DNA of 64,000 nucleotides. Source: Coturnix japonica (lineage: Eukaryota > Chordata > Aves > Galliformes > Phasianidae). Both the position numbers and the translations under genes were made by a program. Positions within the stretch are counted from its first letter, which is position 1. The number at the start of each line of letters is the position of its first letter. Below, one piece after another: positions 60,801 through 64,000 of this stretch. The notes under the pieces were generated by a model. It had not been told where the DNA came from and ran no database searches. It saw only the letters and a list, made by a program, of their open reading frames with translations. The stretch covers positions 115,727,302 to 115,791,301 of the forward strand of contig NC_029516.1 of the NCBI RefSeq assembly GCF_001577835.2. Direction: 5' to 3'.

Positions 60801-62345
60801 ACAAATGAAAACCTGGAAGAAAAATGACATTCTCCAAATATAACTACAAGAACTGCCTTCCAAGATTTGGAATGGAGAACCAGGAACACAAAGACCACTT
60901 GCTGTGGGCAGAATGTACACGAATGTACATGAATGTACACCCGCACCACTGCTCTCAGCCAGGGCAAGAGGTTCCCAGCAACGTCCCTCTGTAACAGCAA
61001 CACAGATGGGACGTTTACTCCCATTGCCAGGCAGCAGTTTATAATTAGTTCTGCCTGAAGCCTCGTGGAATTAAATCCCACGTGGTTGGCTTTCAAACCC
61101 AGTCCCTCCTATAAGGATCCCTCTACCAACGCTGCTTTTCATGTTTAGTTTCCACCAGATGCACAGAGTGATAGAAAACAAAACAGCTTTGCATAAAGTT
61201 ATGTTCTGAACAATAAAGCCCCCTCCTACCTAAAATAAATACAGACAACAGCTGTAAAATAGACAAAAAAAGGAAAGAATCTTCTGCATTTAGGGAGTGT
61301 CTTCTTTCTGCACATCTGGAGTTTTCAACAACGTCTCTGCCTGGGATAAAGTCAGTCAGGGCTCTGCTGCAAACAGATGTGTAAGACTAATAAATATCAT
61401 GTGTAATTTCTGAACAGACATGTCATCCAAAAGCTGCTTCCTTGAGAGTTACATTATTTGCACCAACCAACCTGGAAAATACAATATTTAAAAAGTTGGA
61501 TAGTAACACAGTCTAATTGTTTTCCTGATCTGGCTGCTAAGAAATAGATTTTTAGACTAATCTGAGCTGTATTCAATTTTTTGAGTTATTTCTTCCCCCC
61601 TTCAAGGACAGTTTACTACTTTAGATTAAGAAGAAGTGAAAGCCTATAAAACCACATTTAGACTTAACGCTATTTGCTTAAATAACTGTAGTATTCTGAG
61701 TTATTTTAACAGAACGTGATAAAACAAGCCTCTCACTGGGGAAGAAAACCCTGTATCTCAAAGCACAGTTTGGGGAATTTTCTCTATTTAAAAGCTTCTT
61801 GCACACTGGACTACTTTTGTTGCCCCTTTGAGCAGTAGGAAGCAATGAAAATACAACGGTGCTCTGAACATCGGCTGTAAGCAGAGTTTCCCAGGAAGGA
61901 TTTGATGTAGGAATAAACGTACAGAATGAATAGCTGTAAGTAGGCAGAAATGATGCAGAAGAACTGGGTACACCGCGAAACTAGAGAACTAACACAATGA
62001 CAACAGTGCTGCCAAATGCTGAGCAGCTTATCCAGAAAAGGAGTGAAAGAGAACTGCACAAAAGTTACACGATGTCAGACAACTCCTGCAAGTACATTCC
62101 ATTGAGCAGTAAAGATAAAAGCAAATATTCAGCATCTTAACAACTGTCTCCAGAGGCACCCTCCAGCCTCAGCCATCCTGCAGTTCTGTGACACGGGGTC
62201 AGCTCTAGTTGACTAAATTGTGTCTACAAACCTCAAGCAAGAAAAACGTACCAGTGAGTTGCCCTGCAATTCACAGAATCTATATATATTGGAGATGTTC
62301 ATTTGACTTTTGCTCATTTCTTCTTACCTGTGGTTCCAGGAGTGC
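51775..62345 (-). CDS. CD99: CD99 antigen, partial (signal-peptide end not seen)
   Basis: Nine minus-strand exons join in frame: 57706-57738, 57172-57207, 56890-56928, 55818-55859, 55074-55154, 53638-53679, 52677-52787, 51942-51998 and 51775-51800; a likely 18-nt exon is at 62328-62345. The product has an FDL-type module (DGGFNLEDALQP), a proline/lysine-rich region, an acidic module SFDDSDLFDGG followed by glycines, one membrane span (GAIAGIVSAVAATAIGAVSS) and a tail FIAYQKKKLCFKQS..MDSHRGAQSEPPVQRTLLEN. The tail is almost diagnostic for CD99 (human ends AVQRTLLEK). CD99 is a type I O-glycosylated protein of leukocytes and endothelium that acts in adhesion and transmigration. All introns are phase 1. 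The first exon(s) lie in the gap or beyond 64000. Confidence 0.92.
51942..51998 (-). CDS. CD99: CD99 cytoplasmic exon
   Basis: A 57-nt exon encoding DEENVNMDSHRGAQSEPP, matching EVDMESHRNANAEP of human CD99. The acceptor has a CAGCAG doublet, so inclusion or loss of one Ala/Asp-region codon is possible. Confidence 0.93.
52677..52787 (-). CDS. CD99: CD99 transmembrane exon
   Basis: A 111-nt exon: SQGAIAGIVSAVAATAIGAV then SSFIAYQKKKLCFKQS. The basic YQKKKLCFK at the cytosolic face is the family signature. The acceptor is preceded by about 20 T residues on the sense strand. Confidence 0.95.
52934..53165 (+). mobile_element. Solo LTR, avian alpharetrovirus-like
   Basis: A fossil LTR in the CD99 intron just upstream of the membrane exon, antisense to the gene. 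It has TATATAA (53045-53051), AATAAA 16 bases later (53067-53072), and a U5-like CCGGACAGTCGAGCTC that echoes the ALV phrase at 30.3 kb. The sequence differs strongly from the 30144 copy, so it is another family. The right border is approximate and no internal region is present. Confidence 0.6.
53638..53679 (-). CDS. CD99: CD99 membrane-proximal exon
   Basis: A 42-nt exon encoding ERDSVTNKGGDGE. Acceptor TCTTGTAG, donor GTAAGTGC. Confidence 0.85.
55074..55154 (-). CDS. CD99: CD99 acidic/glycine-rich exon
   Basis: An 81-nt exon encoding SFDDSDLFDGGLPSEGGGG and a glycine/serine run, matching GSFSDADLADG of human CD99. Acceptor TTTTTATAG, donor GTAAGATAG. Confidence 0.92.
55818..55859 (-). CDS. 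CD99: CD99 proline-rich exon
   Basis: A 42-nt exon encoding NPRPATPEKPRQS, like the NDDPRPPNPPKP stretch of human CD99. The 3' intron flanks of this exon and of the 56890 exon also look alike (CAAAGCTTATTTGCAAGG.. and AGGAATAATTATTAGA are shared), so the two are probably a tandem duplication. Confidence 0.86.
56890..56928 (-). CDS. CD99: CD99 proline/lysine-rich exon
   Basis: A 39-nt exon encoding SKPDQPSKPKDS. Acceptor GTCCATAG, donor GTAAGG. Confidence 0.85.
57172..57207 (-). CDS. CD99: CD99 exon with FNLEDAL module
   Basis: A 36-nt exon encoding GGFNLEDALQP, equivalent to the GGFDLSDALPD module of human CD99. Acceptor CTTCATAG, donor GTAAGTATC. Confidence 0.9.
57706..57738 (-). CDS. CD99: CD99 exon VTLRPPPSDY
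   Basis: A 33-nt exon, acceptor TTAACAG, donor GTGAGTTC, phase 1 on both sides. Called on frame and splice sites; it is the first firm CD99 exon in the window. Confidence 0.78.
58030..58256 (+). mobile_element. CR1 LINE, diverged 3' fragment
   Basis: Sense: GGATCAGGCTCCCCAGGGAA, GAGTTGGACTCGGTGATCCT and a final ATATTCTGTGATTT. It is more diverged than most copies here. Confidence 0.75.
58372..58702 (+). mobile_element. CR1 LINE, reverse-transcriptase and 3' end fragment
   Basis: Sense: the frame at 58386-58530 reads QGSIFGPVLFNIFVSDLNDG and later SKSADDSNLSGSVDT, the CR1 reverse transcriptase around the second metal-binding box, where FADD is expected and SADD is read. It continues to CCCTGGGCAGCCTGAACTGG and a worn 3' end. 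A dead, partial LINE. Confidence 0.85.
62328..62345 (-). CDS. CD99: Possible CD99 micro-exon
   Basis: An 18-nt candidate with acceptor AATCAG and strong donor GTAAGAAG, phase 1 at both ends like all other CD99 exons. It adds TPGTTG ahead of VTLRPPP. Small size makes it uncertain. Confidence 0.42.
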
Positions 62346-62368
62346 CTGATTACTCTTCAAGGTGGCAA

Positions 62369-63515
62369 ATCACAGAATCACAGAATTGTAGGGGTTGGAA
62401 GGGACCTCTAGAGATCATCGAGTCCANNNNNNNNNNNNNNNNNNNNNNNNNNNNNNNNNNNNNNNNNNNNNNNNNNNNNNNNNNNNNNNNNNNNNNNNNN
62501 NNNNNNNNNNNNNNNNNNNNNNNNNNNNNNNNNNNNNNNNNNNNNNNNNNNNNNNNNNNNNNNNNNNNNNNNNNNNNNNNNNNNNNNNNNNNNNNNNNNN
62601 NNNNNNNNNNNNNNNNNNNNNNNNNNNNNNNNNNNNNNNNNNNNNNNNNNNNNNNNNNNNNNNNNNNNNNNNNNNNNNNNNNNNNNNNNNNNNNNNNNNN
62701 NNNNNNNNNNNNNNNNNNNNNNNNNNNNNNNNNNNNNNNNNNNNNNNNNNNNNNNNNNNNNNNNNNNNNNNNNNNNNNNNNNNNNNNNNNNNNNNNNNNN
62801 NNNNNNNNNNNNNNNNNNNNNNNNNNNNNNNNNNNNNNNNNNNNNNNNNNNNNNNNNNNNNNNNNNNNNNNNNNNNNNNNNNNNNNNNNNNNNNNNNNNN
62901 NNNNNNNNNNNNNNNNNNNNNNNNNNNNNNNNNNNNNNNNNNNNNNNNNNNNNNNNNNNNNNNNNNNNNNNNNNNNNNNNNNNNNNNNNNNNNNNNNNNN
63001 NNNNNNNNNNNNNNNNNNNNNNNNNNNNNNNNNNNNNNNNNNNNNNNNNNNNNNNNNNNNNNNNNNNNNNNNNNNNNNNNNNNNNNNNNNNNNNNNNNNN
63101 NNNNNNNNNNNNNNNNNNNNNNNNNNNNNNNNNNNNNNNNNNNNNNNNNNNNNNNNNNNNNNNNNNNNNNNNNNNNNNNNNNNNNNNNNNNNNNNNNNNN
63201 NNNNNNNNNNNNNNNNNNNNNNNNNNNNNNNNNNNNNNNNNNNNNNNNNNNNNNNNNNNNNNNNNNNNNNNNNNNNNNNNNNNNNNNNNNNNNNNNNNNN
63301 NNNNNNNNNNNNNNNNNNNNNAGGCTCCCTACACCACATCACACAGGTAGGCGTCCAGGTGGGTCTTGAATATCTCCAGAGAAGGAGACTCCACCACCTC
63401 CCTGGGCAGCCTGTTCCAGTGCTCTGTCACCCTCACCGTAAAGAAGTTCTTGCGCACATTCGTGCAGAACTTCCTATGCTGTACTTTCATCCCATTACCC
63501 CTAGTCCTGTCAAAT
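62369..63515 (-). mobile_element. CR1 LINE, 3' fragment interrupted by the assembly gap
   Basis: Antisense: 62369-62426 is the CR1 terminus (AATCACAGAATTGTAGGGGT, TGGAAGGGACCTCTAGAGAT, CATCGAGTCCA) and 63322-63515 continues with AGGCTCCCTACACCAC and AGGAGACTCCACCACCTCCC. The two sides belong to the same CR1 subfamily as 8478-8745, where only about 17 bases separate them. Confidence 0.9.
62427..63321. other. Assembly gap (895 N)
   Basis: A run of 895 unknown bases. ORFs drawn across it are artefacts. Confidence 0.99.
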
Positions 63516-64000
63516 TCAGAGTTAATAGGCAATGCCAGTCCCACAAATTTGCCTCCCAAAGCAGCAAGCTGGTCCTCATCCCCGGGGCCAATGCTGCCCT
63601 GCCTTGCCTTAGCACAGCACCTCGAAAATCCAGCCCAGTCCTACCAGCCCTGGGATGGGCAGGGAGAACCTCACTGCCCCTCTTCCTAGGCCGTGGGTGA
63701 TGCCACAGTCATCATCACAGGGAGGCTCACGGATGTGGTTAGGGTGCCTCTGCTCTCCATCACTGCCTCTGTTGAAACACACACCACAGAGGGACTGCAG
63801 CTCAGAAGCAGTCTTGGAAAGCCCTGCACTCAAATCTCACCAAAACCAAGCAAAACAGGCACAGGGCAACCACTTATCCTTCAGCCACTTCTGGAATTCT
63901 CTCTTGGCTAAGCAGCATCACTATTAGTCTTTTTCTAAGCTAAATAAACCAAAATCCTCTTCTGAAGCCAAGGTATCATCTTACTTCTTGATGATTTCAG
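63516..64000. other. Window end, no gene resolved
   Basis: Moderately GC-rich unique sequence up to the edge. The last 16 bases, read on the minus strand, precede a donor-like GTAAGATG at 63984-63977 in phase 1 and could be the tail of a further CD99 exon, but too little is visible to call one. Confidence 0.3.

Larger units (their letters stand above)
57739..62327 (-). other. CD99 intron, mostly unique sequence
   Basis: 4.6 kb upstream of the VTLRPPP exon, with two CR1 pieces at 58.0-58.7 kb. I looked for a signal-peptide exon and an FDLADAL exon on the minus strand and found none. Nothing else is recognisable apart from a possible 12-nt exon at 62252-62263. Confidence 0.45.

Noticed and set aside
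57740-62250. Signal-peptide exon of CD99
   Set aside because: Searched on the minus strand for ATG plus a hydrophobic run before a phase-1 donor, and for an FDLADAL exon; none convincing.
62303-63700. Long open frames of 324-465 codons on both strands
   Set aside because: They run through the N gap, and the readable ends are antisense CR1.
1-64000. CRISPR array, operon or bacterial-type defence system
   Set aside because: No spaced direct repeats, no ribosome-binding sites or compact gene arrays; the region is intron-rich vertebrate DNA.

Overview
This window is vertebrate nuclear DNA from a bird, most likely a galliform such as chicken or a close relative. The evidence is about a dozen and a half CR1 LINE fragments in both orientations, two solo LTRs of avian alpharetrovirus (ALV/EAV) type, and split genes with long introns and GT-AG splice sites. 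It is not bacterial: there are no operons, CRISPR arrays or long intact ORFs apart from repeat artefacts.

Four host genes can be rebuilt exon by exon. From left to right they are: (1) the last two coding exons of an arylsulfatase of the ARSD/ARSL/ARSH/ARSF cluster on the + strand (325-3643); (2) a complete GYG2 glycogenin-2 gene on the - strand (eight coding exons, 24141 down to 11915, 379 residues, with a CpG-island promoter); (3) a complete-looking XG blood-group glycoprotein gene on the - strand (nine coding exons, 46078 down to about 25268, 161 residues); (4) most of CD99 on the - strand (nine firm exons from 57738 down to 51775, with one or two possible micro-exons near 62.3 kb). The start of CD99 is not seen and lies in the gap or beyond the right edge. 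The order and orientation CD99-XG-GYG2-arylsulfatase match the human Xp22.33 block that spans the PAR1 boundary.

The genes belong to separate pathways. GYG2 primes glycogen synthesis in the cytosol. XG and CD99 are paralogous type I membrane glycoproteins built from short exons that all share phase-1 introns. The arylsulfatase is a secretory-pathway hydrolase. XG ends only about 0.7 kb upstream of the GYG2 start codon on the same strand.

Between and inside the genes are CR1 pieces, a tRNA-like SINE fused to a CR1-type tail (49.4 kb), an AAG-rich tract and an 0.85-kb GGGAA/GGGGA tract (both in XG introns), an AT-rich hairpin at the edge of a CR1, and an 895-base run of N lying inside a CR1 copy. 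I found no new gene system. The best second looks are the SINE, the alternative 3' splice choice of XG, the possible micro-exons of CD99 and the suspicious assembly gap.
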